Part shown: positions 11,222 to 22,563 of the stretch, one piece after another
Numbering within the stretch: the stretch's first letter is position 1
Layout of the letters: each line of letters starts with the position of its first letter
Assembly: GCA_020736575.1 (NCBI GenBank)
Contig: JAGPYM010000011.1
Coordinates: 1,134,822-1,198,821, forward strand
DNA length: 64,000 nucleotides
From: Thelonectria olida
Lineage: Eukaryota; Ascomycota; Sordariomycetes; Hypocreales; Nectriaceae
Direction: 5' to 3'
Made by a program: the position numbers and the translations under genes
The notes under the pieces: generated by a model
The model's database searches: none
What the model was told of the DNA's origin: nothing
Seen by the model: only the letters and a program-made list of their open reading frames with translations

Positions 11222-12082
11222 ATGATCTTTACTCGGGGTTCTTCCGTCTCCTCGTCTTCCTCCTTTTCTCTCCTTTCTTCTTATCCTTCTCGCGTATTCG
11301 CAGCCCTCGGGTCAGCCCCTGTCAGACGTTCTCGTCTGTCATCAATGTCATCAACTCCTCATTACAGCTCATCCCCTTCAAAATCGAAACCAGCAGCGCC
11401 TCCCGACCTCAGCAACATGGCGGAAAAGGACATCAAGAAGTATCTCGAACAGAGCCACGACCGGCTCTTCGAGAACAACCGTCGATGGGCTGCCCAGAAG
11501 AAAGAGAAGAACCCTGACTTCTTCGCCCACCTCTCAGCCGGCCAGAACCCAGAGTACCTGTGGATCGGATGCGCCGACTCGCGTATCCCTGCTGAGCAAA
11601 TCACTGGCCTGGAGCCTGGCGAGGCATTTATCCATCGTAACATTGCCAACCTCGTCTGCAACACCGACCTTAATGTTATGAGCGTTATCAACTATGCCGT
11701 CAACCACCTCGGCGTCAAACACATCATCATCTGCGGCCACTACGGTTGCGGCGGTGTCAAGGCTGCCATGACACCGAAGGATCTCGGCTTGCTGAACCCG
11801 TGGCTGCGAAATATCCGTGACGTCTATCGACTGCACGAGAAGGAGCTCGACGCTATTGCCGACCAGGATGCCCGTTATGAACGGCTGGTCGAGCTGAACG
11901 TGATTGAGCAGTGCCGCAACGTCATCAAGTCGGCCGACGTGCAACAATCGTACAGCAAGAACAAGTTCCCTATTGTGCACGGCTGGGTTTTTGGCTTCAA
12001 CGATGGCCTGTTGAAGGACCTCAAGATTGACTTTGAGTCGGTGCTGCATGACATTCAGAAGATTTACAACTTGACGGATTGA
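11222..12082 (+). CDS. NCE103: Beta-class carbonic anhydrase
   Basis: Single exon, 286 aa. It catalyses reversible CO2 hydration to bicarbonate. The plant/fungal beta-CA signature is intact: C117-A-D119-S-R121 and H173-Y-G-C176-G-G supply the zinc ligands (Cys117, His173, Cys176) and the Asp/Arg dyad. These are followed by the helix-rich C-terminus with PIVHGWVFGFNDGLLKDL. Residues 1-65 are Ser-rich with scattered Arg and few acids, which could be a mitochondrial presequence. Internal ATGs at codons 42 and 66 could start a cytosolic form beginning just before the conserved AEKDIKKYLEQ helix. Dual targeting from one gene is therefore possible but is inference. The symbol is that of the yeast orthologue. 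Confidence 0.95.
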   Translation: MIFTRGSSVSSSSSFSLLSSYPSRVFAALGSAPVRRSRLSSMSSTPHYSSSPSKSKPAAPPDLSNMAEKDIKKYLEQSHDRLFENNRRWAAQKKEKNPDFFAHLSAGQNPEYLWIGCADSRIPAEQITGLEPGEAFIHRNIANLVCNTDLNVMSVINYAVNHLGVKHIIICGHYGCGGVKAAMTPKDLGLLNPWLRNIRDVYRLHEKELDAIADQDARYERLVELNVIEQCRNVIKSADVQQSYSKNKFPIVHGWVFGFNDGLLKDLKIDFESVLHDIQKIYNLTD

Positions 12083-14907
12083 GGAGCCACAGGGTTGGAT
12101 ATCAGTAATAAAAGTGTTTCTCTCATGAACGACACTTGACTTGTCCCAAGATGTGAATGTGACATTGACAGTGCAGCATCTACTTCGCATATGCCAGATC
12201 AGATCCCAGCTTTCCGGTCACATCTCAGGATGGCATTCCCGGGTTCCCGTGTAAGTCGGCATTGAGGCGCCCGGACCCTGGGATGCAGGGAATGCACCTT
12301 TACAGGGACCACGTATTGGGCCACTTGGCTTGCAACCATGACCCCTCCTCCCGCGATTTCGCGCAACATCGCCAAGAGACAATGGTGGTTGTAGATTGCA
12401 CTTTGGCACCCAACAAACGCATGATCCGAGATGGTATGCTTCGCCAGAGAACTCCTTTGTCCAATGACTCCCTTCCCTGAGTATTTCGTTGATATCTTTC
12501 CCATTCATCCGTCCTGAGGCCCTTTGTTCAACACTTCACGTGATGTTGTCCGAGATTTGGCAATGGTCTCAGCTCAACCATGTCTCCACTCCTCCACATC
12601 CAAATCGCAAAATCGTACGAGATCTGGGGCCAGTCCCTGTTGCGCCAGTCGACCGTCGAGGCCATCTCCCTGTACTGGTGCCGATGACATCTAACGGCTT
12701 GCCAAGCGTTGGTGGTCTTTTCAAATGGCGGGAGGTTCGGCGAATCTGCATACTGACGTAGTTCCAGATTTGGCCCTCGAGACTGATGGCCATCTTCGCG
12801 ATGAAGGGCTGCAACGAGTTTCGCTTCAGTCGCTTCTGCGTCTCGTCCAGTAACGTAAACTACAGTTACATCCGTACTCTCGATCCTTGCCTATGAGCCC
12901 CAGTCTTAAACGACGTTCTCGAACGCTATCGACTCCCGCCGTCCCTCGCGACCGTCGACGACCGAACGGAAATATTTGATCCCTTGTCTTTATACTCGGC
13001 ACGGCCCGTAATCTGGGGACATGCCATGAGAGCCATGGTTCGTGCTACTGTACCGTTAGAAGTGGATGTCATGGAACCTAATCGAGTGTTCCTAGGAAAG
13101 GTAAGGTCCCGTACGGAGGGAAGGATTGGCGGGGGCCTGCGACCTTGATGGCCATGTAAGGCCGGTTCAGCCTCCTGGACGTCCCTGTGAAGCCCTTGTC
13201 GTTGGGGGTTGCCCTGTTTTACATCCTATAGAGCACTGGCCTCGAGCAACTCCCGATTCAGGACTCTCAACAAGCATGAATGACAAGTCCTGAAACGGTT
13301 CCGATGCCACATTCTCCACAGCCTATGCTGGGGTTTAGTGTCTCCGTGGTTGTTGTCAAGCAGTAGCCATTTGACTTGCGAAAGATGTGATAGGTACTGC
13401 AGACACCTAGCCATACGAGTGGAAGACATAATTTAGTGTCGGCTGTGGTAAGAAGGAATCATTCGAGGACTCGATTTGCCAACACATTAAAAGAATTGAA
13501 GATCCTTGGGCAGATAATATGGGAGAACCGTCTTTGATGCTTCTTTCAGGTTCATTTGGGGCGATTTCATGTCAATCTGCATATACCAAGGCCAGAAATT
13601 ATAATGAACGAAGTTGGCCGGCTTCGAGCCTCGCATCAAACCTCCTATGATTGCCTTTCTATGTTGAAGGCGGCTTGACTAAGCCCTGGCAAATACCGAT
13701 GGGCAATTCCAGTCATGTACGCAAACCCTGTCAACTCACCAACGACTTGTGCCTCCAAGCTATCCAGACTACATCAGAGCGTGCTATATATACCGGGGAA
13801 TATCACAGGTGTTACAGCCCCAGAGTATTAGCGAACCTGTGCAACTAAGCCGATCGCCAACGACGGCATTCTCACTACCTTAGATATCTTACTCATTGAA
13901 GCGTTAGGAGGAAAACAAACACCGAAACACTGATGCTTAGCCATCTATTCTTGTTTTAGAGATTTATTCATAGATGCAAACTCTGAGGCGCAGTGTCTTG
14001 GCCCATTTATGGTGCTTGTCCTTCAGCAATTAAGGCTGAGACTTGCACAGGAGGGCATGAAGCGTACACGAGCGGAGATCACGGGGTGTAAAGAGTGCCC
14101 AGGGACTCGTGGCACAAGGAAATGGTAACAGTGTAAGTAACCGTTGCACACTAATTACCGTTACCAGTTATGTCCCGTGCCTCACGATATGACATGTCGC
14201 GTCTACGAACTCCCAACTCCACAGCGCCGCAGTGCGGCCTCATAAGATCGAGTTCACAAGTAGTGTAGCCGCACTGGCTGGGAAAGCAGAAGGCTAGCAA
14301 TTTTAGGAGAGTTATAGAATGACAAAAATTAGCAAAAAGATATACAACAGCGAGGATTCCCCAATCGTCACCGACTTGAGTACTAATTCACCGCTTCTTG
14401 GCTTGACGTGCGGAGAGCAGACGGGATCCAGTATTTTCCAAGAGCTATGGTCGTATATGAGAGGTTGAATAGTTGGAAGAGCATAAGTACACATCAATTG
14501 GACCCCAGAAATAGCAAAAGAGCATACAATATTACATAGCAGTGCTCAAGACCCTCCCGTCGTCACCTACCCGAGTACGTGGTTGTCGTGAAAGAACTCT
14601 GAACGCTCCCACAACCAATCTTCGCACCCATTACTAGAGTCTCTATTTCTCAAGCGAGCTATCTGTTTGCTTATCGAAACAATCTCGCGTCGTCAATTGA
14701 ATCACAAACATGGGGCTATGTGCAGAGCCTGGGTTGACATTGCCCCTTTAGTGCTACACAAACGAGGCAGAAGCCTGCCTTTCGACCGTCGCACCGTCCG
14801 ACAGTGCGAACTAAACACAATACACGAAACATGCTCACCTCATCTAATACTTATCCCCTGGGTCCCCGGGACTTCTCTCGCCGAATAATCTCATCCAGGT
14901 AGACACG
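12083..14907. other. Long intergenic region, no confident gene
   Basis: About 2.8 kb. Only short, compositionally random frames are present on either strand (for example around 12569-12814 and 13226-13429 on the complement). No tRNA, domain signature or repeat array was found by reading. Decayed gene relics cannot be excluded. Confidence 0.4.
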
Positions 14908-16162
14908 ATGACGGACTTTGGCGCCATAGGCCTTGCTAGCAACATCCTCCAATTCTTGGAACTGGCAATCAAGGTGTTCCTGAAGGCTCGCGAGATATAC
15001 AATTCTCCTTCGGGTCTGATTGATGACTACAAAGACATCATCGCCGAGACGGACCGGCTCAAGGCGTTGGCCAAGTACATCCGCGGTCGACGGCCGGCCT
15101 TCAAGGGACATGGTGCTGAGCTCATTGACTCGAATCTTGACGAGATTACCTCCTCCTGTGAGAAAATTGCGACATTGCTGATTCGAACGATCGAAGCTCT
15201 GAGTGTTGGTGGTGGACAGGGTCGACTCTTGGACAGTATTCGAATGGCGCTGGTCGGACAGTTCCGAAAGCGAGACATTGACCAAATGCAAACGAAGCTG
15301 GAACGACTACGTGCGGAAATCGTTCTTCACGGCATGTTTACGTCCGGGTAAGTCCACTTGATCAAGTCGTTTGGAGTCCGTCTTCTAATCCACCATACTC
15401 AGGTACAGGCATTCCATCATCCCGAATATCGTACACAATCTCAAGGACAAAACCACGGCTCAAATGGATGCAGTTCATTCTCTAATGCGACAGACCCTAT
15501 CATCGGATAAACCTGCGGTTAGGGGCGAAATGGATCGACTCATGTCGCAATTTGACTTGTTGGGGAATGAAGGACTCAACATAAAAAAGGACCATAATGT
15601 GCTGCACACTCTGTGCTTCTCGAAGCTCAGGAGATGGCACATCAACCTTCCGCATTTTCACAAATCGGCTCTTCACTGGATGTCGCCCACTAAAAAGACA
15701 ACGTTCCTGAAATGGTTGGAACACCGAAACGGACTCCTTTGGGTCAAGGGGAATTCCATCATGATGAACCCGCTCGCTTCCGACGGCGAGCCTCGGTCAC
15801 GACTGACGCGGAATGTGTCAAAACAACTGGCTACCGTTGGTCGTTTCATCACCTCGGGAGGAGGACTCATGGAGGATTCGGCCACTGGGTTTCTGCAAGG
15901 CGTCTTGTCGCATGTCTTGAAGGAGTTTCCCGAGCTCACGAAGACCATGACTACGCCGCAGTTAACGATATTGGATGCGGCCGTGCCATCGGAGAGTCTT
16001 GGCGATGCTGAGCTGGTCATGGTGTGCTGGGTATCGAAACAGACGGCGACGCCTGCTGCATCGTCCTTATCCTTGGTGGAGAGATCGTTGGGGAGTTTGG
16101 CTTCGAGGAATGCTAGCAAGCAGGTGGTGCTTATTAACCCGAGCCCGGAGGCGTCTCAATGA
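14908..16162 (+). CDS. Truncated NLR-like protein, degenerate NACHT
   Basis: Two exons, 14908-15347 and 15403-16162 (399 aa). The 55-bp intron has donor GTAAGT, branch CTAAT and acceptor TCAG; phase fits. Residues 1-200 are the helical N-terminal domain common in fungal NACHT proteins, opening with GAIGLASNILQFLELAIKVF. Next comes the linker that normally precedes NACHT: LHTLCFSKLRRWHINLP and TTFLKWLEHRNGLLWVKG. Exactly where family members read GKxGSGKSTLMK, this protein reads GNSIMMNPLA, so the Walker A lysine and Thr/Ser are absent. A trace of the following strand and helix (GFLQGVLSHVLKEFPEL) remains. No Walker B, winged-helix or repeat domain follows, and the protein ends after a Ser-rich tail. 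It is either a decayed NLR with a new 3' end or an adaptor-like N-terminal protein. The open frame over 1.2 kb argues that it may still be expressed. Confidence 0.7.
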
Positions 16163-16573
16163 CACGAAACCAGGAGCCATCTTTATGCCGTTGCTTGAGA
16201 AGAGAGTACCCAATGGAGAAGACGGCACAAATGTGAGTGCTATTAATGGTGATTTAACTAGCTTGGCACTTGGGATTTCAGGTTGACCGGATGGGGAACT
16301 CGTCTATTGAAGTGTGATTTCATGGTTGATGACTTGCGTGGAGCCTTCTCTAACAGTTCAAAGTAACATCGATAATGATATTGTATTTGATGAAAAGACC
16401 ATGGCTCACGGAGAAGCAAACGAAAGGCGTCAATGACTTGAGGGCTCAGCTTTCGGCGATAGGTCAGCAAGCTCATTCAAATCCTGTCCCATCTCTGGAA
16501 GACCCTCAAGTAAACTGTTCGAGAATAACTTTCGATCTTTTGAAGCAAAAAGAAGAGACAAAAAGATCACCAG
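16163..16573. other. Intergenic
   Basis: About 0.4 kb following the NLR-like gene. No NACHT, WD or ankyrin remnant that would complete that gene was recognised. Confidence 0.4.
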
Positions 16574-16655
16574 CGACGCAGGCCTGATTCGAACAGACGC
16601 CTCCGAAGAGATATGATTTCTAGTCATACGCATTAGACCACTCTGCCACTGCGCC
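16574..16655 (-). tRNA. tRNA-Ser (AGA)
   Basis: On the complement strand an 82-nt class II tRNA: acceptor GGCGCAG pairs with CTGCGTC, the D arm contains GGCAGAGTGGTCTAATGC, and the anticodon stem TATGA/TCATA encloses CTAGAAA (anticodon AGA). A variable arm TCTCTTCGGAGG with hairpin, typical of tRNA-Ser, and T loop TTCGAAT complete it. No intron. Confidence 0.95.
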
Positions 16656-17219
16656 TTATACTGATGGGAGACAAAGCGAGACTCTCAGCAATCATATTCT
16701 GGGGGGACTGCTTGATGCTTGAAGGTCACGGTGCTGGCGGCAATTCGAGATGAATGAATGTGTGAAGAGACTTAGCTGGGAGAGTAACTGGTCGGGGTGT
16801 TTCGTCCGAAACGTGAGGACCAGGGTGTGGGATACTAACACACATTCGTCATGGAACTGTGAGATAACTCAACACTAGTTAATGCCGATGACGCTGAGAG
16901 TTGAGCTGTAGACCGGCTTCTATCGATGGATCTCAGGCACACCACCATCAGCCCTGTTATATAAAACTCCGCAAATATCTTCCGGTGCATGGATGCCCGG
17001 AGTCAGCATTTGTCAGAAACTCCGCAGCTAGTGTCGCGTCCAACTGTCCCTGGGCCAAAGCCGCGCAAAGCGACCGTCCGAACCCCGATCGCCCGGACCA
17101 TCCGAAGGTCCGTTGATCTCTCATAATAACTCGGGCACATCCCCAGATATATATCATGGAACTTCCCATGGCTCCCATGTGGCGTTGCTGACCATCTCCT
17201 TCGCATCTTGCCGCAAACC
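16656..17219. other. Intergenic, promoter of acyltransferase gene
   Basis: About 0.56 kb without a recognisable gene. It includes the upstream region of the DUF1624-type gene. Confidence 0.45.
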
Positions 17220-18809
17220 ATGGCTCGACCACACGACAACTCGCTTCCGCCCGCGGGTGCTGTCGCCCATGGACACGGACACTCCCACCGACGAGCCGCT
17301 GGCTACGGCGCCTTTCCTACAACCGACCGCCTCAACGATGCGCTCCCACCTGCGCCCCCGACGAAACAAACCACGCGCGCGGTGGCTCCCGATCTGCTGC
17401 GCGGCCTGCTCATGCTGACCATGGCTCTCGACCACACGGCGCTGGCGCTGAACACGTGGGAGCACGGCACGGGCCGCAACATGGAAATGGACGGCGTGGT
17501 CATCGACGGTTGGAACCGGCCCGTTGCCTTTGTCGTCCGGACCTTGACGCATCTATGCGCACCGGGATTTACCTTTCTTCTGGGCGTGGGAGTCGTGTAT
17601 CTGGGTCGGTCGCGGACGAGGATGGGCTGGAGCACGATGCGCATTGCAAAGTATTTTGCGGTGCGTGGCTTCGTGCTCACCATGATCAACGTGGTGCTGG
17701 GGCTCTTGGTGTCGGGGGGCCAGGTGTGGCTTATGAATTTCGTCTTGTTTTCGCTGGCGGTGGATTATTTCCTGGCGGGTATGCTTTGGCTGCTTGTTGA
17801 TAAGACGGAGCCTTGGCTTGCCCGCGTCATCTCGGCGAGGCTGAAGGATGATTCTGCGGATGATGATGAGGATGAAGATGTGGAGGAGCCTCTTCTTCGG
17901 CCATGGGGTGAGGTGGAACCTTGCGTTTCTGCGCGTGCTACCAACCTGTCGTGGCACGTCCACAACGCCATCCTCCTCGTCCTTGGTGTCGTCTCCATCT
18001 GGTGGAATATCTGGTTGTCTCCGACTCACGGACACTGTCAACTCCAGAGCGACCATGGAACGAACCTGAACACGGCGTCCAACGCCGGCCCGGACATCAA
18101 CAGTCCCGCCATGTCTGATAACGCGCTTCTTGGGATATGGTTCTGGATCGTCCAGACGGACCGGGTCATGTCCGTGTTCCCGCCAATGGCTTGGCTCTCG
18201 TTTGCCATCCTGGGCCTCTTGTACGCCCGCATCGACCTCGCTCGGCCTTGGTCTCGACGCGCCATTCTTCTGGGCCACTCCCTCGTTGGCCTATTCTTCA
18301 TGCTCGTCTTCGTCTTGACAAGAGTCCTGCGTTTCGGAAACCTGTCCGAAGACTGTCTTCACACTCCCGAACATGTGCAGCACCCCGATCAAAACCCCTA
18401 TCTCGTCTCCGTGCAGTCTTTCCTTTACATCATCAAATACCCTCCCGACGTCGCCTTCTGGGCCTTTACACTCGCTGGAAACTTCTTCCTGCTAGCCCTT
18501 TTTGCCGGCATCCCTACGCACGTCGCCAGTCGCTTCACGATGCTTCTGGACTTTGGCCGAGCGGCCCTCTTCTTTTACATTGCGCACTTGTTCATGGTGT
18601 TCCTCTTCGGCGGTGTCTTGATTGCGTGGCTTGGACACGACGTGGGCATTCCGAACCCTAATAACCCGGATACCTCGCGGGGCATCGACAATGCCTGGGC
18701 GTACTTTGCTATTTGGGGAATTCTTATGCTGAGTATGTGGCCCATCGTTAGGTGGTATGGGCGGTTCAAGGCAACGAAGCCGGCCGACAGCATCTGGCGA
18801 TTTTTCTAA
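17220..18809 (+). CDS. HGSNAT/DUF1624-type membrane acyltransferase
   Basis: Single exon. The ATG at 17220 in an ACCATGGC context is preferred (529 aa). A His-rich cytosolic N-terminus (HGHGHSH) precedes the family signature RAVAPDLLRGLLMLTMALDH, then about ten hydrophobic helices with an acidic loop (DDEDEDVEEP) after the fourth. The signature is the R-x(n)-D-x-x-RG-x-x-M-x-x-M-x-x-DH block of DUF1624, the family of heparan-alpha-glucosaminide N-acetyltransferase, which passes an acetyl group across a membrane through a His. The fungal substrate is unknown. A further conserved segment is LTHLCAPGFTFLLGVG. Final helices end in WYGRFK and a short tail. No break seen. Confidence 0.82.
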   Translation: MARPHDNSLPPAGAVAHGHGHSHRRAAGYGAFPTTDRLNDALPPAPPTKQTTRAVAPDLLRGLLMLTMALDHTALALNTWEHGTGRNMEMDGVVIDGWNRPVAFVVRTLTHLCAPGFTFLLGVGVVYLGRSRTRMGWSTMRIAKYFAVRGFVLTMINVVLGLLVSGGQVWLMNFVLFSLAVDYFLAGMLWLLVDKTEPWLARVISARLKDDSADDDEDEDVEEPLLRPWGEVEPCVSARATNLSWHVHNAILLVLGVVSIWWNIWLSPTHGHCQLQSDHGTNLNTASNAGPDINSPAMSDNALLGIWFWIVQTDRVMSVFPPMAWLSFAILGLLYARIDLARPWSRRAILLGHSLVGLFFMLVFVLTRVLRFGNLSEDCLHTPEHVQHPDQNPYLVSVQSFLYIIKYPPDVAFWAFTLAGNFFLLALFAGIPTHVASRFTMLLDFGRAALFFYIAHLFMVFLFGGVLIAWLGHDVGIPNPNNPDTSRGIDNAWAYFAIWGILMLSMWPIVRWYGRFKATKPADSIWRFF

Positions 18810-18967
18810 GAGATGATTTCTGAGACGAACTAAAACGTGTAAAAGTATACAATTGGGTTAAAAATGGATAACATAGTAGACAAGAAGTTCAGACTTGATT
18901 TTGTTTTATTTCGTCTACCTGACTTTAGTGGTGATTATTCTTAAGCTTGGCCTTGATATCCACTTGT

Positions 18968-19770
18968 TCACGTCTCTGAAGTCTTGGAGATGCAACTAAC
19001 GTGAAAAGCGCCCAACTTGACCAACCCGGGCAGAGTCCTTAGCAGACCAATGGTATCCTTAAACTCCTGCGTATCCCGAAACTTCATGTGAGCCTCAAGA
19101 CTGGGCCACCCAATGAAGGCCGCCAACATGACGCCCGTCTTCCCCTCGTCTCCCCTCACCGGGACGTCGTCTTCCACGCTCCAGCCGTAGCTGATACCCT
19201 TGAAGTCTGGAGACGTCTTGAGGGCCTTTTCGGTGAACTCGTCGAGACGCGAGACGGCGGTGGCTTTGGAGGAGGCGTCGACGTCGGCGGGGAAGAATGC
19301 GCAGAGGACTTCGGTGATGGGCGAGTGGGTGTTGTCGAGGACTTGGGCGGCAGGAAAGGGAGACCGGGTGATGTGTTTTATGAAGCCATCTGAAAAGTCG
19401 AGGATGTTCTCTTGGGATGAGGCGATGGTGCCATGGCGGCTATGAATTGTTAGTATCCAGATAGTACCTAGGTTATAGCAAACAAAGCATTAAAAGAAGA
19501 AGAAGAAGAAGAAGGAGGAGGAGGAGAAGGAGAAACTGACGGTGTGTTTCGATAGTTCATGTGGTCCTCCAAACTATCCCAGTCGAGAAACAGCCATAGA
19601 TGGGCGGGGTTCTCAACTTCAAGGCCGTAGTACACACGTTGGGCACCGGGCTGGCTGAGGACGGTATCGATGACTTCAACAAAGACCTTGCCTTCATCGG
19701 TCGATTCGTCGAAGACGTCGTTGCCTGGCTTCACAGCGAAGTAGGCGAATTCGGTGACTTGGGAGGCCAT
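18968..19770 (-). CDS. Duplicated ABM-like (ferredoxin-fold) protein
   Basis: Two exons, 19770-19541 and 19439-18968 (233 aa). The 101-bp intron has donor GTCAGT, a long pyrimidine tract, branch ACTAAC and acceptor ATAG. Start at MASQVTEFAYF. Two similar halves each look like a dimeric alpha/beta-barrel (ABM/ferredoxin-like) module. The first ends WLFLDWDSLEDHMNYRNTP and the second MLAAFIGWPSLEAHMKFRDT, both followed by the region that continues the fold; the second closes with GLVKLGAFHVS. Fungal members of this two-repeat kind are usually annotated as ABM-domain proteins, with no proven substrate. Cytosolic, no signal peptide. The last few codons are uncertain. Confidence 0.72.
19494..19535 (+). 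repeat. AGA/GGA microsatellite inside an intron
   Basis: A run of AGA then GGA triplets on the plus strand. On the transcribed complement it forms the CT-rich tract of the ABM-gene intron, about 60 bp before its branch site. Confidence 0.9.
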
Positions 19771-20052
19771 TTTCACGATAGATGCGATGATGAATACATG
19801 GACGAATCGTTCATGTTTCGCGCAAGAGTGAATGTGCAAGAGCTGCAGATGGCTGAACTGGCGATGACATCACAGCCCCGCCTAATCACAACACCATCCC
19901 GCCGTCATGATATGACACGACAAGCCACGATGTGATTAGATAAGATAAGTAAATTCCAGTTTGTGATAGCTTCATTCATCCTACTATTAGGAATCTCGCT
20001 CCGGATACCGTACATGATAGAAAAAAAGGTCGCTCCGACTTATAGTAATTAA

Positions 20053-22563
20053 TCACCGTTTAAACCCGTGTCTCTGCATCCAGCTTCCTCCTCCCGAACC
20101 CCCTCGACTCCTCCTCTTCTCCCACGCGTTCTCCGCCCGTCGCAGCGTCGCCGCCGCATCCCAGCAATCCCTCAGCTGCGCGAGATCCCGCGGCGTCCGC
20201 CCCTTATGGTCGACAACTAGCGGATCCGCGCCCCAGTCCCGCAGCAGCCGGAGCACATCGCGCCGCTCCTCATCACCATCGACAGCCACGGTCGCGGCGT
20301 AGTGCAAAGGCGCGCGGCCGTCGACGTTGCGCGTGTTGGGGTCTGCGCGGCACTTTTCGAGGAGGAACTCGACCGTGGCTGCCGAGGCAAAGCGCGCGGC
20401 CAGGTGCAGCGGCGTGCGCCCGTTGTCGTCGCGCGCGTTGCAGTCGACGTGGCGGTCGCGAAGGAGCATGGCGATGGCGAGGTGGTCGCGCTCCACGGCA
20501 AGGTGCAAAGGAGTGAGGCCCTGGAGGTCGCGCGTCATGGGCGAGACGTGGCCGAGCTCGCGCGAGGCGGCGGCGAGGTCGCCGGTCCAGGCTGCATCGA
20601 GGAGGGCGACTTGGTGGTTGTCGTGGGTGCCGTCTGGGGAGCTGTCTGGGGGCGCTGGGGGCGAGTCCTTTTGTTCAGATGAGGGGCGTTGAGGTTGAGT
20701 ATTGGGGCTGGCGTTGGCTTCCATGGTTGGTTTGCTTTGATCTGGTTTTTCTTTTTCGTCTGGTGTTGAAGTCGGTGGTGGCATGGGGATATCCTGCGTT
20801 CCAATCTTGGCTTCCTCCTTGGCCACTTCTGACGGAGAGGGTGGTCCAGCCGGTTTCTTCTGTGCAGGCGCAGACTCTTGTGGTGTTTCGTTCTTGTCTG
20901 ATGGCGATGGTTCTTTGGCAGTCTCATGCTCTGGTGAGGGCGGAGATGTGTGGATGATGGGAATGTCCTTCACCCCCGTCGTTCCCTCACCAGATGACTT
21001 GTCTTGTTTGCCTGCCAGCGGTGATGCCTCGTTGAGATTCACTGTAAACGGCTTCAGAGATGGAATACCCGCAGTCGCTCCGGAGGGCGCGGGCTTCATC
21101 AGTGCTCGACTACAACATGATTAGTGTGCTATCATATGATTCCTCATGGGCAAGACTTACGAGTAGATATTCACCATCAACGTGCTCAACGTGCCCAACT
21201 CGTTTTGCAAGGTCGCCTCAGCCTCCTTGATCTTGCCCTCCCACGTATTCTTATACCTCACCGAGCCGTAAAAGTCCGTCAAACCCTTCCACACGGCTCC
21301 GTCTCCCTCGGTGCCGTCGTTGCCCACCTCTTCCAGCAGCTTCGTCATCTCCTCGAGGGAGGCATCGGTGCTCTTGATGGCGGCCTCGATCTGCTGCTTG
21401 AGGAGGTGTCCGCTCTCTCCCTCGACCAGGTCTGGCCGCGCCTCGAGACTGCGCTGGATCTGCGTGATGGTGTCCTTGGTGGTGGTGGCTTTTGCAGAGA
21501 GGGCTTGGATCTCCTCGGGGGCGCCCTGCAAGTCGTTGAGCCAGTCTGCCCATTCCTTTGCCGTGTCGACGTGGTCTGTGAGGATCTTGAGGCCGGTAAA
21601 GGTCGCCAGGGCGCGGGGGAGTTGGTCCCAGAAGTCGCCTTCAGTCGAAACTTTTGTGTCTGAGCTCGATTCTGTTGGTGGTTTGGGGGTGGGCTTCGGC
21701 TTGGGCTTTGATCTTCGCGCCGGTCGTTCTGCCCCTGATTGTCTTGGTCTCTCTGGTGGCGTTGCTGGCGCTGGTTTCGCTGGAGGTGAGTGGCCTGCGT
21801 CGGCGGGGTGTTGTGGCTGTTGTCGTCTACGAGCAGTGTCATCCCGTGATCGTGACCTTGGACTTGAACGTGGGAAATCAGGTTGCGCAAGGTTCGGGGG
21901 CCGCTGTCCTGCGGGCGAAGGGGGGGATGATGTCTTGTGCGTCGCATGGGCGGGATGTGGTCGCATGGCGTAGGAAGCATCATACGACATGCGTCTCCGA
22001 TCATTCACGGGCCGATGGGGATATGAGTCGGGCGGATAGTGCTTGACGCTGTTGAGGCGCGTCGAGTGTCCTTCGGGGTACACCGCTCCATCTCTCTCTC
22101 TGTCGCGCGCACGTCTCGGAGTGGTGCGGTCTGCGGGATATCGTGGCGAGTATGCCGGTGAGTGATTGCGGCTGTCTTCGTCTGCCGAGATGGAGCCATC
22201 GCGAGTTGAGCGTCTACGGAGACGTCGGGCATCTCTGAGCGTGGGCTGACGGCGATGAGGCGGTGGTGAGGGTGAGCGTCGCCGGGTGTCGGTTCGTCTT
22301 GGCGGATAAGAGTAGTAGTAGTAATCGTCGTCCTCTTGACTGGGCGGTCTTCGTCGCTGGGCTTCGTGCGATCGTGCTCTGCGTCTTGAATTTGTCGGCG
22401 GAGGATATAGAAGGGAGTTGCCGTCGCCGTGAGAGCTGAAGGGCCTCGGCTTTGTCGGAGACGTGGTTGCCGAGGACGTGTTCTTGCGCGATGCTCTCGA
22501 AGATGTATTGAGGCGTTTGGACTTTGATGATCGCCTGAGCGAGTTTGACAGTTTCCCGAGCAT
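20053..22563 (-). CDS. Basic/helical protein with C-terminal ankyrin repeats
   Basis: Two exons, 22563-21161 and 21109-20053 (819 aa). The 51-bp intron has donor GTAAGT, branch ACTAAT and acceptor GTAG; phase fits. Residues 1-300 are disordered and very Arg/Ser/Pro-rich, opening with a short amphipathic basic stretch (MLGKLSNSLRRSSKSKR). Residues about 310-470 form a helical domain (WADWLNDLQGAPEEIQAL, LLKQQIEAAIKSTDASLEEM) that resembles the N-terminal helical domain of fungal STAND proteins. A Pro/Ser/Lys-rich linker spans about 475-625. Ankyrin repeats follow at about 632-790 (GLTPLHLAVERDHLAIA, GRTPLHLAARFASAATV, GRAPLHYAA, GRTPRDLAQ). No NACHT or NB-ARC is present, so it cannot switch like an NLR. 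A scaffold role is the cautious inference. GC-rich codons and no lesion indicate an active gene. Confidence 0.78.

Noticed and set aside
10641..11517. Plus-strand frames before and over the carbonic anhydrase start
   Set aside because: Low-complexity Pro/Thr/Arg composition. They look like the leader and shadows of the carbonic anhydrase exon.
18940..18995. An extra 3' intron in the ABM-like gene (GTTAGT then CAG)
   Set aside because: Only about 25 nt long and no branch site, so I kept the simple stop at 18968.
21311..22046. Long antisense frames over the Arg/Ser-rich exon of the ankyrin gene
   Set aside because: Shadows produced by GC-rich, low-complexity coding sequence.
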